64,000 nt of DNA from NCBI GenBank assembly GCA_017506865.1, contig JAFCMP010000390.1:372001-436000 (forward strand). The letters are read 5' to 3'. A model generated the notes under the pieces. It was not told where the DNA came from and did no database searches. It was given only the letters and a program-made list of their open reading frames with translations. Positions 11,400 to 24,300 of the stretch are shown here, one piece after another. The translations under genes and the position numbers were made by a program. How positions within the stretch are numbered: position 1 is the stretch's first letter; each line of letters begins with the position of its first letter. This DNA comes from Tribonema minus (Eukaryota; Sar; Xanthophyceae; Tribonematales; Tribonemataceae).

Positions 11400-13823
11400 A
11401 TGGCGGCTGCTGTGGATGTCGAGCGAGAGCAGTTGATGCTGGAAGGCCTCAACCTGATCACCAGCAGCAGGATCAGCGAGCTCTACTCAGCCACGGCGAC
11501 AGAGGTACGTGACCAGCGTGTTCCTCATAGTCCGCGTTGTGACATGGCCGGCCCATAGGCTGCGTGAAGGGAATGCTCTGCTCCATGTGTCAGGATCCAG
11601 GATCCTTTCCAGAATCAGGCGTGGCGGTGCTTCGGCTTTTGAGTGCTGCTGCTGATGAAACCATATCTGTTGTGCTTGTTTCGTACGCAGGATCCGCTAG
11701 TGCTGCGCAGAAAGGCTGCTGACTTCCGAAAAGGCTACAAGAACTGGCGACAGAAGAAACCCAAGGGTAAGGCGACCAGGCGGGCTTGGTAAGCCGCGAT
11801 CTGAGCTACAAACATGCATGCATGTGTCCTCTATCGTGGAAGCAGTTTGGCATATTCAAAGTGACTCCTGGTCGGCGGAATGCATGCGGGGCACAGCATA
11901 TTCAAAGGACGATGAAATTGGTGCCCTTTTGTCGAGCGGCAACTTTGGCTAGGCCACGATAGCATCTGCGACCTGAGCAGCGTATCGCAATTCCTTTCAG
12001 TCATGCATGACAATTTGGTGTGAACACAATCCAAATACGCAAGGTCGGCACAAATTCATATGCTGCCAAGCGGTCGCATTGGCATCCCGGTGTGCATGCC
12101 TTGGGCTTCACACAGCAGGCTCCTGTTGGTGTTTTTGTGCGCTGATGCATGCTGCAAGCAGGACAGTTCGCCAGCCCTGCTTCATGAAGTGCAGTCATGA
12201 CCTCTATGTAATATGCAGCGACACGCCTCAGCTGACATCGGCAGCAGTGCATCTGACTAGTGCTCGCGTCGCAAACGCTGCGCAACCCGCAGCGCAACTA
12301 GCGAGGGCGCGCGCCTACATACATGTGCCTTGAAGATACACACATGGGGTTTGCAGTCTACCCATGCGCTTCAGGGAGCGGCAACTACAACGACCGCTCC
12401 ATGGTGCAGATGATGGCACTGCCCTTGCTGTGTGCTGCAGGCAGCCAATCCCTTTGACACACCGAGTAGGCTCACCCCCTGGTGGCGCAGGCGTGTCAAT
12501 CTGTGTCCTGATTCGCATAGCCTTCAGAGTGGACACTGAATCTGCCCTCCCGACTGACACCCTGCTCTGCGCTGCGCAGGCGCACGCGGTGAGACCAATG
12601 ACCTGCTGGACAGAGAGAAGCAGCACGCGCACGATGTGGTGGAGCAGGAGCGCGAGATGGTGCAGGAGGCTCAGGAGGAGGTGCGTTGCCATCTTACTGT
12701 TGAAGTACAGCTTCAAATTCTGTGGAAAAGTCTGCGTCGGAGTTGAACGCATTCTTGGGGCTACCACACCGTTTAGTTGGTGTCAGACCGTGAATAGCTT
12801 GCAAGATTGTCTGCTGCATGACTCGTTAGGGTTGCCACTACAATATGAATGTGCTGGAAGAGCACCACAGTGTCAGCACACGCAGTGGCAGAAGCTCTTG
12901 AGCGCACCATGCGGGAGAGAGCAGAATTTCAGTCTACGAGCGGGGGGACACGTTGCATCGCAACTTCCCCCATGCTCACGTACGGAGAATGCCGTCCTTT
13001 GGAGTGCAGCACGTCCGCTCAGTCGCTGCTCACTGCGGCACTAGTGGCCACTACGACTGCCATGTGTCGGGCTGAAACATAGCTGGAGGGTGGTCGCACA
13101 CTACGACGTCGCCGCACCTACATGCATACACTGGTGACGTGCCACCTACTTCTACATGCATTTGAGGTTCGAGCGCTGACAGTGCGCGGCGCCAATGCGC
13201 GTGCCAGCAGCAGTTGAGCGACGTCGCCATGCACGTGGTGGCAGCAGGGGGGGAAATCATTGGTTAAGAAGGGGAGGGTTTAGATGAGATCTGTGAACAG
13301 CCAAGGTGCGCCGGCATCATTTGGATGGGTAGCTCATTCATCGATCGAGGCCGAAAGTGGGCCAGCCAGACGGCAATCGCTACCTGGGTCATTTCAGAAG
13401 TCAGCAGCAGCCGCAACATGGCACTTGCCGCTGAGGTGTTGCAGTGTGTCCACACACCAGCAGCCTACATTTGCCGCGCACCGCACACGACGGCGGTGTA
13501 AACGAGACCCCTGCACACAGATTTTAGTGAAAAACGAGTCAAAAGATCATAGAGCTCTACGTGACAAGGGATAACCAGGTTAGCCGCAAGTGCCTTCCAC
13601 CAATAACCGTGGCCGCCGCTGCTGCAGTCCTTGGCCACGAGTAAGTGTTTTGTAAAGTGCTTTTGTACTACAAGCTGCAGAGAGCCGTGTCACGGTCCTT
13701 CTGCGTGTTGATCCTTGTCATTTGCGTGCCCCTTTGCCGCGCCATCTGCAGTTGGATGCAGCAGTCGGCGAGTACCAGCCGGGGCTGTCACGCTCACAGA
13801 GCTTCAGGATGTCGGGCGCTGAG
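11400..13823 (+). CDS. Unidentified coiled-coil protein exons (3' end unresolved)
   Basis: The start is an ATG at 11400 (MAAAVDVEREQLMLEG). Clear exons are 11400-11504, 11691-11766, 12580-12680 and 13752-13823, and the first three join in phase (0, 1, 0). Less certain exons lie at about 12862-12930 (containing AEALERTMRERAEFQ) and about 13540-13574 (IELYVTRDNQ, then GTTAGC). The product is rich in charged heptads (LLDREKQHAHDVVEQ, EREMVQEAQEE), suggesting a coiled coil. A basic segment, RRKAADFRKGYKNWRQKKPK, precedes it, and SRSQSFRMSG follows in the last exon. I do not recognise the family. No in-frame stop exon was found after 13823, which ends in phase 0, the phase in which the exon at 14714 begins. 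The gene may therefore be the 5' part of the mannitol dehydrogenase gene rather than a separate unit. Confidence 0.55.
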
Positions 13824-14713
13824 GTATGTACGCAACTACAAGTTTGAAGTTATACACTAACAGTTTGTTGGTTCTTGTAGTCTTGCACCGTGAGCCACTT
13901 TGCACCTGCAAAGCCTGGTCAGGTTGCATAATAGTGTGTCTTGAAGCGCAACTTTGCCTCAGTTTGTAGTTGTCTCAATCTGTCGGGAATGCAGTGCATG
14001 TTGAAGTGCAAGTTGAACCCACAAGCTTAGGCAGCCAGCCACTTTCCTCCTTAATGAAAAGGTTGCGCAACTCATGGTGATGGCTTCAGGCTGTCAGGCA
14101 CCAAGGTATGCTACTTAAAATGTGATGTTGTATATAGATTCATTGAGCATCTGGTCTCACGTGAGCCAGTTTTGCACTTGCAACAAGACTGGTCAACTAA
14201 GACAGAGCGTGTCTCTCACCGCCGGCACTCCCGTCGTAGTGTCTGCAGTGAGCCACATGATGTGTGTTGAGGCTACGCGAGGTTTCACCGACGGCAGCTG
14301 GCCGCCCACCCACTCGGCTCGGCTTCTGGGGCAGAAAAAAAACAAAGATGGCGCGAGCACCGGGCGCTGCTCGCAAGCGCACCGCTCGCGAGGACACAGA
14401 GCACCACTCGAGTCGGAGGCAACCTGCTGTGCTTGCCAGCACCAGCGATTGAAAGCATGCACATGGTTCGCGCGTGTCCTCTGCACCAGTCTCGCAGCCC
14501 CCTCCGCGCGACACGCTGTGCCTCTGCCAGCAACCGTACAAGTGATCGCCATGCCTGCGCAGAGACGCCAGCCCGGCCGGGGTGTGCCGTACACACGCGG
14601 CGCGCGCCAGCGCAGCCGCCTCCGCATGCGCTACATTCGCACGTATACAGCGACTACACGCGCCCAGCATCTGCTACACACATGCCGCGGGCGCGCGCGC
14701 CTGCCTCGGCAGC

Positions 14714-14863
14714 AGCTCACCTCTCCGCCGCCTCGCTTCCGTCGATCGTGCCGCCGTCGTGCCGCGCAGCACCACAGGGGCGAGCACGACGGCGGGCGCA
14801 AGAACATGCGCGACCGCAGCGGCAGCCAGCACCGCGAGCGCAGCGGCAGCTCGCTGCGTAGGG
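14714..14863 (+). CDS. Arg/Ser-rich exon upstream of mannitol dehydrogenase
   Basis: Flanked by a CCTCGGCAG acceptor and a GTGAGT donor, this 150-nt stretch stays open with GC-rich third positions and encodes QLTSPPPRFRRSCRRRAA through RERSGSSLRR. It ends in phase 0 and joins in frame to a possible acceptor (ATGCAG|CGC) at 15389, inside the mannitol dehydrogenase first exon. It is therefore probably a 5' coding exon of that transcript, making the N-terminus longer than the model from 15365. The segment is basic and low in complexity, and no domain is recognised. Confidence 0.5.
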
Positions 14864-15364
14864 TGAGTCGCCGCCCCACTGCGTGGCATAGCCAACAGAG
14901 GTATCTGCTGTTGTGCCGAGGGCCGTCGCGCACTGGAGAGTGCGTCTGTGCTCGTGCACACTGGGCAGATGGCACCGCGGCGCTGTGAGGCAGGCGCTGC
15001 TTTTTGCGGCGGCTGCCGGCGTGTGCGTTTCAGTGTGCCGGGCCGCATGTGCCTGCAGTGCGCTCTGGGCTTGGGGCGCGCCTGTTCGCGACACCCCCTT
15101 GCGGCCAGTGCCCGCGATGGCCAGCGCACTGTGGAGCGGCGGCAGGCGGCAGCGTCTCTCTCCTGCTGTGCGGCCTGCGTCTGCCATCCTTGACTTGTCC
15201 TCGCGCCTGTTCGCGCCCGCGGGCCGGTTGCAATCCTGCGTGCCTTGGGTGAATCTGCATGCGTTGTCGCCACCTGCAAACACGCGCATCCCGTTGCGAG
15301 ACCGCCAACTCATCACATGCAATTTCCCTCCCCGTGTGCCTGTGGATGCGACGCCCGTGCGCAC

Positions 15365-18300
15365 ATGCCTCGACAGCAAGCGTCCATGCAGCGCACGCGC
15401 TCATTCCACGGCGAGGAGGAGCTGCCCCATCATGACGACCAGAAGGAGAACTGGCTCAAGTTCTACGTCAACCCGTACTCAGGTGAGTGCGCGTCACGAC
15501 ATGAAATGTGGGAGTCAGCGGCATCAGTGTCCTTGCATGCTTGTAGAGTGCCGTGCGCGGTGCCTGTGAGACGCACAGATTCACGCGTGCGCGTCGCTCG
15601 CACAACTTAAGCTCAGAAAGCCAAGCTTTGCCTGTGAAATTGGCGCAGCAGTTTTGGCGCGCAACGTAAGTCACGTGCTTGCGCCGGCACCGATGCCAGC
15701 GCTTGCCGGTCCAGTTCGCTGAACGTTCCTCCTGCTGCATACTTATGAGGGCTGGTATCGCCGCCGATTGCGCGCGTGCAGTCGACATCATGTTGCAATA
15801 AGCCCGTGTCCGCAGAACTGCCTGGAGTAGTACCTGCGCAGACATCTGCAGAGCACGCCTCAAGCACATTGCGGAACGCACGGCGCGCCACAGCGCACTC
15901 CGGAAGGAGGCCTATCATCACCCGCTACATGCACCGTCTGGCGCGACCAACACGACGCTCCCCGACGCGCCTGCACACTCACTCGCTGCAGGTATGGCGG
16001 AGGCGAGCACGACGGAGCCCGTGGAGCTCACGCAGGCGGCGCTCAAGATCCTGCCCAGCAGCGTGCTCAAGCCGCGGTTCGAGAGGACGGCGCACAAGGT
16101 GCGCAGTGCGCCGCGCCGCGCAGTTGCATACGACATGATGCCAAGGCTAAGAGTGCTGCATCAGGCGGAGCTTTGTGTGCCGCAGCGGAGGCACTTTGTA
16201 GCACGGGGAAGGCTCTCCGTGCCGTCGGAGTGATGCGTGCACCTCAACATCAGGCACTTCATGTTGCACGCCTGGGTGCAGCAGGTAGATAGCAACGCAT
16301 CAGACGGATACCGCTGCCCTGAACGTGTGGCAGTGCATGCACAAACTGCTATAGTTCAGAAGAACTTGCATCATCCACTTGAACGCGTGGCAGCAAATGC
16401 ACAAGCTGATGTAGTTTAGAAGAACTTGCATCATCCACTTCGGGCATGCGATTTCGAGCTCAGACGGAGGCTCAGGTGGGGGGTGGATGGGTGCGGCGCG
16501 TCAAGCTCCCTGAACTTGAGCTGGCAGCTGCTCAGTGTGGCAGTGCTCACAATAGTTGCAGCGCTCGGCACAGTGCTGTCAGCCACGTCTATGCGCCCAG
16601 CTTGGGCAGTTCAGTGCTGAAAGCTGGGCGGCGGTACCAAACAGCCTCTGCCTTGCCTGTGTGCTGCCTGTGCGACTGGCAAGTGCACCGTTTGATTGCA
16701 GATCCTGCGCCTTTGTGCAACATTGCTCATCTGCTTAACCTCTGTTTACGGCCCTGTGTCGTTGCGACTGTGCGCAGCCGTACGTGGACAAGTACATTTG
16801 CCATCTGGGCGTCGGCGGCTTCCACCGCAGCCACCAGTGCGTGTACACGGACGACGTGCTCAACTTGCAGGTAGGGTACACAACAGTGCATTTGGGGTAC
16901 ACACCAGTACACATTGGAGTACACTGATTGCCCCCTCAGGATCTCGAGCGTCTGCCCCCTCATCACAAGCAATTCTGCAAGCAGCATAGGGCCACTTGGC
17001 CCTTGACTCGTATTGTTGATGCGCCATGGCTAGTCTTCTTCTGGGCAGCGCTGAATTGTTTGACATGTTTCCTGCTAAAGTGTCAAGTGCCCATGGTGTC
17101 GTTGCGCGCTACTTTGGCGAGCCACCAGATGCCGTTGTAGTTTGCTGTGGTCGTGATGTGTGTCAATGGGTGGCTACTATGCGTTGCGGAGCTGACTCGA
17201 GCATGCTGGCGACGCGCTTACTGCCGTCATGGAACGCGCATGACAGAGCCTGAAGCCCCGCGCAAAATCAGCCGTGCGAGTAGTTCAAGTAGGCAGGCAC
17301 ATCAGATCGGCCGCGTAAGCGTCTCCGGCACGCACACGCGAGTGCGCGCGCTGGCGTCACCTGCGGCAGGTGCCCAGAGGCGGGCATGCTCTGCGTCCCT
17401 CTGCGAACGGCACGTAAGTGGCCTCTGCTACTTACCCTGCCTGGCTACGCAAAGCGGCTCGGGATGAGCTGGGGCCCCATATTGGTGTCATGAGGCCAGC
17501 GTCACGGGTGTTTGGGGGCTGTCATTGGACTCTATTGATCGTGTAGTCAGAGAAACTTCAACTTGAGCTTGCATGCGTACATCCCGTCATAATTCACATG
17601 CATCGCTGTCTGCGTTGACGCCCCACGCGCGCAGGCGCCTGGCGTAGGGGGGCACTCCGCAGGGCTGCGATGGGGCTTCTGCGGCATCGGCCTCATGGAC
17701 TGGGACAGGCGCATGTACGAGACACTCAAGCAGCAGGTACGCATGCGAGTATGTTGTTTCTTGTGGTACGTAATGCACCTGAGAGAGTATGTATGGTCGA
17801 ATGTGTTTGAGACACGCGCTCGCAGCGCAAAGGATCGAGGCGTGTTTGTTTTTTTGCTGCCATCGACAGCTGTCGCGCCATCGCTGGATAATGCTCAGCA
17901 GCATCGGCGCACAGGCAGTTGAAACCTACTGGTTGCGCTCAAAGCCGCCTGCTACTCGCTCCAGCTCGCGCGTCACTGCTGATGATGCTCAACACCACTG
18001 GAGCTGGTGCTTGCAGCGGACGCCAAGCGGCGCCGATGCGGCGATTTTTGCGTGTCTATGCGAAGCAAAGCCCCAGCACGCTCTTCGCGTCACGCGCTGT
18101 CATTGCGCACGCCACCGTCTCAGGTCATTTCCTCCTGCAGCGCAGTTGCCCCACTGCATCACAACCCAGGCTTGCGCGCTGCGCGTCAAGTCGGCCAGCG
18201 CCCCGCCCAAATCAGCATTTCATTGACGCCGCTGACGCTCGCCGCATTGCCTGCGACGCGCCGCGCGCTCTGACCTCGCTGCGCTACCCGCCCCGCCATT

Positions 18301-21300
18301 GCATGCCGCCGCTGCGCTGCGCCACTGCGCAGCTGCCGCCGCCGCCGCTGCCTCAGGACTACGATGCTGCTGCACGTCACAACAGCCAAGGTCCCGCCCA
18401 AATCAGCATCGCATCAATGCCCCCGATGCTCTCCACTGCATGCAATTCGCCGCGCGCTCTGACCTCGCTGCGTGACCCGTCGCGCCGCCGCGCTGCCGCC
18501 TCAGGACTACCTCTACACGGTGCTGAGCCGCGGGCACAAGACCAACGAGGCGCGCGTGATCGGCTCCATTGTGGACTTCATCTTTGCGCCAGACGACCAC
18601 CAGCGCTGCATCGACAAGCTGGTGAGTGCCGCAAGCTGCGCTGCCTCCGATGTCTTCGTATGTCAGACGCGGCCTGTGCTGGGGGGCTGAGTTGCTGCCG
18701 CGCCTGCGCGTGCGTGCGGCGGCGCGTCGCCTCAATGGACATAGGTACATATGTGCTCTCCACATATTGGCTGCTCACGCGGGGGGGGGGGGGGGGGGGG
18801 CGCATGTGGTGATGCTCATCCAGTGCCGCCGCAGCACGCTGACCCTCATGCCTTTGCGCGCAGTAGCTGCAGTCACAGAGGTGCGCCAAAGTGGAGCAGT
18901 GACTTGTCGCTCGTCTGTTGTGCAGTCGCTGCGCTTCATCGTGGACATGCTTCAAGTGTGGTGCCGTCAATGCGTGTCCGCGCGCTGATGCTGGCCCTGC
19001 CTCGCCAGCCATGGAGCGAGAGCAGTCATGTGCGGCCGTTGCTGACCTCCTGCTGCTGCTGCTGCCATGGTTGCTGCAGGCCGACCCCACCACGTGCATC
19101 GTCTCGCTGACGGTGACGGAGAAGGGCTACTGCCAGGTATGCGCTGCGCTTGAAGTGTGCTCAAGCGCACGCTTTGACGAATACACTTCAAGTGTAATAT
19201 AATACAGCATACAAAGGACTCACATATGTGCTTGAAGTCTTCTCACGCATGTGTTCGGGCTCGCAACTTCTTCACTGGTGTGCACTCTGTGATGTGGGCT
19301 GCGGGCATATTGAGCCAAACCAGGTGTCCCCAATCCAGGCCCACGTGCCGCGCCCTTGTGATCGTCCAAGAATCGGTGGCGAGTGGTGTCACCGAAGCGC
19401 GGGCAGATGAATGAACGGCCCTTGTCGTGCCATGCGTCAGCCGCGTTGCGACCCTCTGTCCTCTTGATTAATGTTTCGCTGCACGTTACGCGCCATCATC
19501 GGCGCGCCAGCGCGGCTGGAGCAGCGCAGCCTCAAGGATGCGAATTTGCTTGGGAATCCTTTGCCGGACAACATCGCGCCCGCCCGCTCGCGTGCGTACT
19601 CGCCACGGCAGCCTCGTCGCCTAGGCGTGTGCGCAGTGCATTGTGTTGTTGGCACATGAGCACTGCCAGTTCTGATGAGCGCTGATGCCTGCGCTGTGCG
19701 CCGCTCTGCTGTCCTCAGAACACGGCCGGCGACCTGGACATGGAGAACCCCTTTGTCAAGGCCGACGTCGAGGGCAACCTGCAGAAGGTCAGTGCACGCG
19801 CAGAGGTTCAGTTGATACCAGCAGTGACATGTATTTGGAGGCGCTGCGGTCGTGGCTGTCTCGTTGCTGCGGCCAGTGGTGGCTTGTCGCCTGCGCTGCA
19901 ATGTCGCGCCGCGCATGCGGGCCTCTGGTGCAATGCTCGGGCGATCGCTCGATTCAAACTGTTTAGGAGGCTGGGTCTACACAAGAGGCCATCGTGCGAC
20001 AGCCCGCTTTACAGATGCACGCATTGACAGCAACGGCGAGATAAAGAGGCAGGGGGAGGGCAAACGCGGCCTGAGTCATCCTGCTCAACAGTGCTGTACC
20101 CCTGACACACTCATAGCCTGACACACTTTTCATGCCTTCCCCTTGCGCGTCTGCAGCCCAAGACGGCCATCGGCATGATCGTCGCGGCTCTGCGCCAGCG
20201 GCGCGCGAAGGGCACGGGCCCGTTCACCGTCCTGTCGTGCGACAACCTGCCAGGTGCGCTACATTCATGCACACACACCTCTGTCTTCGCAAGCGCGTGG
20301 ACGCGTGTCGCCAGCACTGTTTTGCGCGCAATGCTGATGTGTGCGCGTGCTGTCGTCTGCACAGTTGCTCGCCATGCGCCTCCGGCGGCGCAGCTTTTGC
20401 CGCCGCGCAGAGACTGTGCGCGATCACGAGCATGCGTTGTTGATTTTGGACACCACTTACGAGCCGCTGCCACGGCCATCTGGAGTGTGCTGCGGTCCGT
20501 TCAAGTCTGCAAGACTGCACCACCATGCGAGCAACCATGAGGCCTTGAGACTGTTGAAGTCGGCAAACGTGGCCTGTACCACGCTCACAACTGCAAGCAA
20601 CTCTGACTGCAGCAGTGTTCAGAAGGCTTTCTACTCACCTGCCAATGCGCTCCACCTGACTGTATTCGCTACAGAGAACGGAGACAAGGCACGGCACTGC
20701 GTGCTGCAGATGGCAGATCTGATCGATCCGGCGCTCAAGGTGAATACCCACAGCCGCCGATGATCCTTTGCACTTGAGTTGAAGTTGAGACAGCAGATGA
20801 CAGATGAGAAGACTGCACAGCACAGTAGTGCTGACCTTGAGTGTGAATTTGCAGCGTACTTTCACGTGAGGGTTGTTGACGGCTGGGGTCAGCGAATTGC
20901 TTCTGCGCCTGCCTGGTAGTGATTGAGTGCTACGCCTCTGAGGCTGAGGTGGGCTGGCATTAAACGTAACGCATCATTGCTCTGTTCGTCTGATGGTGAA
21001 ACGCTCTTCAAGTCCGCTGCCATTTGCTGTGGTCATTCCTCGCCGCTTGGCGCGCGGCACGCACGTCGTAGTTTGCACAGCGCCTGCCCCCATCCACACT
21101 CAGCAGTGGAACCGCCGTCGCAGAGAACCACCCCTCTGCACGCACCGTAAGCTTTTGATCGTCGCTGGCCATTCGACATGCCGACCGCTTGCACACGCCT
21201 GCCTGCCCCCGCACGCAGCAGTAGATCTGCCATCACACAGGGTCACCCATTTGCAATTGCAAAAAAGAAGCATGCGGCCGTTGCGGACCATGCTGAGAGC

Positions 21301-24300
21301 ACTGTGCACTGCTGCGTCTCTTGTGCGCGCAGGCGTGGATCGTGGAGACCACCACCTTCCCCAACACCATGGTGGACAGGATCACGCCCGTCACCGACCA
21401 AGAACACAAGGTGAGAGGCTGTCAAGCGTGTAACGCGAGAGAGCAGACGATCACGCTATCAGTGTGTTTGTGGCGTGGCATCGCGTGCTGCTGCAGATGA
21501 CACGTTTTATGGTGCTGCAGTCGCCAGAGTGCGTTGCTCTCGGCGGCTGAACTCGTGCCAGTGGCACTGGCTCACGGTGCAGGGCGGCAGCGCTCTGCAA
21601 GATCCGCCATCCGACGCGCTTTGTCACGTGAGAAGTCGGCGCTGCGCAGAAATGCCGATCGCTAGGCGCCACGTCTCAGCTGCGCAGTTGGGCTGTGCTG
21701 CTGCTACTGCTGGTGCAGCGCGCGAAGCGCCTGCGAGCACTGTGCGCGCACTGCAAGTGTTGCTTGCCGCTGCCGTGCTGCTCCCCTGCAAGGACATGCC
21801 CCGTGCTTCCTTGCAGAGCACGGCCAGTCCGCGCTGAGGTACGACAAGCGCGCTTGCTGCGTGGCACGGAGGAGTATCGCCTGATCGTAGTAGATGACCG
21901 CGCGCGTGTGGGCGCTTGCAGCCTTGTGTCCGCCAAGCAGCGGCAAGCAGGACTCTGTCGCTCACACACGATGCGCGCGGTGCCTTCTGTCCGCACCCTC
22001 AGGATATCCTGGCACGGGATCACCTCATCCTGGACGGCTGGCCCGTGATTGCGGAGGACTTCTCGCAGTGGGTCGTGGAGAACAGCTTCTGCTGCGGCTG
22101 CCCGGACTGGGACAAGGTGCGCGCCCCGTCGACATTGACTTTTGATATGAGTGTTTGTATGATATGAGTGTTTGTAAATCTCAAGTGCGCCAAGTTGGCA
22201 CCATGCGCGAACCGCCATTGCGCGCAGCTGTCACTACTTCAACGGCCCGCGGTGCGCCTGTTGCGTGTACGAACTTTACCGAAGCGCGCGGGCAAGCGCA
22301 CATACTTCTAACATACTTCAAAGTATAATGCATTTCAAGATGTATCTTGCCAGCAGACTTGCTATTCTGGTGCATATAGAAATGTGTCCTGAGTGAGCAT
22401 CTCCGCCAGCTGCTCTGCAGCATGACATCATGGTGTGGAGTCGCCAGCGCCAGGACAGCGTGCATGCTCCGCTGAATTGTTTGTTGACTACACCAAGGGC
22501 CATTGGCAGGGGTGTTGCCGCTGACATTGCGGCTCCGTGCATTGCTCAACACCCTCTGGACTCATGTTTACGTTGCGCGTGTGTCTTGTGCGATGCGTAC
22601 TGTATGTATACAGGTCGGCGTGCTCATGGTGAACGACGTCAAGCCGTACGAGTTCATGAAGCTGCGCCTGCTGGTAAGTTCCACCGGTGCAGCGTCTCGG
22701 CGACGCGACATGCTGTGCACCACGGCGGCTCGTTTGTCCGTTGTTTGGCCGGCACTCTCTGGGATGCTGGCACAAACAGGTCATGCGCTCCGCCTCGCCG
22801 TTGCCATTGCGAGCGCCATCGCAGAGTTTGTGTGTAAAAGGCGCCAGCGATGCACTCAGCGCACATAGCACGTGCTCGACGCCAAGCGTAGTGTGCGAAC
22901 TGCATGGCAGCGCATTCACTGATTGCCAGCCCTCATGTGCCTGCCTGGCGCGTGCGCCGCACTGACGCATCACGCTCAGCTCGCACTTCCTTCTGGAATG
23001 CCACCCGCTTTCTATATGAGCGCTGCTGCGCCCTCTTGCGCTGCGCAGCGCCGCGACCCGCTCTCTGTGTTCTCCCTCACCCTCTCTTGCGCACGGTCGC
23101 CGTCGCCATCACCGTATTTGCAGAACGGTGGCCACAGCGCGCTGAGCTACATGGCGTGCCTGTGCGGCTACCACTACGTGGACGACGCCATGAACGACGC
23201 CGCCATCGCGGGCTTCATCCGCCGCCTCTTCCAGGAGATCGTGCCCACGCTCAGCCCCGTGCCCGGCGTCGACACGCAGGAGTACTGCGAGAAGCTGGTG
23301 GAGCGATTCAGTGAGTGCCGCTACTACTAGTAGGGTTAGGGCTGGGGTCAGGGTTAGGGTCAGTGCCATCTGCGTGGCATACTCTACCGCGCGACACGCA
23401 GGAGTACAGCGAGAAGCTCGTGGAGCGCTTTCCTGAGTGCCGTCCTCGGGGCTAGGGTTAGAACGAGGGTCAGGATCAGGGTGGGTCAGGGTCAGTATTG
23501 TTGCGTGCTCAGTTGGGGATGGTGTACACGTGTGTGTGTGTGCGCTCGCATGTACCCTGTGGCGGCAAGTGTGTGTGTGCGCTCGCATGTACCCTGTGGC
23601 GGCAAGTGCCACAGCCTGCGGCTGCGCAACGGTCAGGGAGTGTGGCGCAAGCTGCCGCGGTGTGCGCGTGCGCTGCGCCCCGCAGCGGGAGTCAGCGCTG
23701 GCCGTTTCGCGAGACGACGACAAGCGATGCACGATAGACTTTTGCGTCTGCGTCGAGTTCACAGCACGGACCGGCTCGCAAACAAGTCTTGGGTGCCTTC
23801 ATCTGTACGAATGTCCTCGCGTTGCGCCTCGCCTCGCCTGACCGAGCTGCTGGTGCCCATGTGATTGATGCCCGCACCGCAGGCAACCCGTACATCAAGG
23901 ACAGGCTCGTGCGCCTGACGGAGGATGGGTCGAAGAAGATGCAGAACACCATGAGGGACGCCATTGTCGAGCTCACGCAGGTGAGGAGCGTCACTCTCTG
24001 TGGCAGTCGTGCGGGGCACTGCGTGTGTGTTGCGCGCACGCAACGGTGTTGGTGCTGCTGGCGTAGGTCAATTGATGTACACACGTGCAGTGCTGAGGAT
24101 CGACACATGGCTGTTGCCGCCGGTGCCACGGCATCCATGTACGCTTGCCATCCCACATATCCCTTGCTGCAGCAGTCACGCACAGGGTCGTCACGGTATC
24201 ATCATTGTGTCGTTCAGGACGAGCAGCAAATTTAGCAGATGGATCAAAGGGCCAACGCAGCAAAATGCACACATCCATATTCTGGTCGAGACATCGCCAT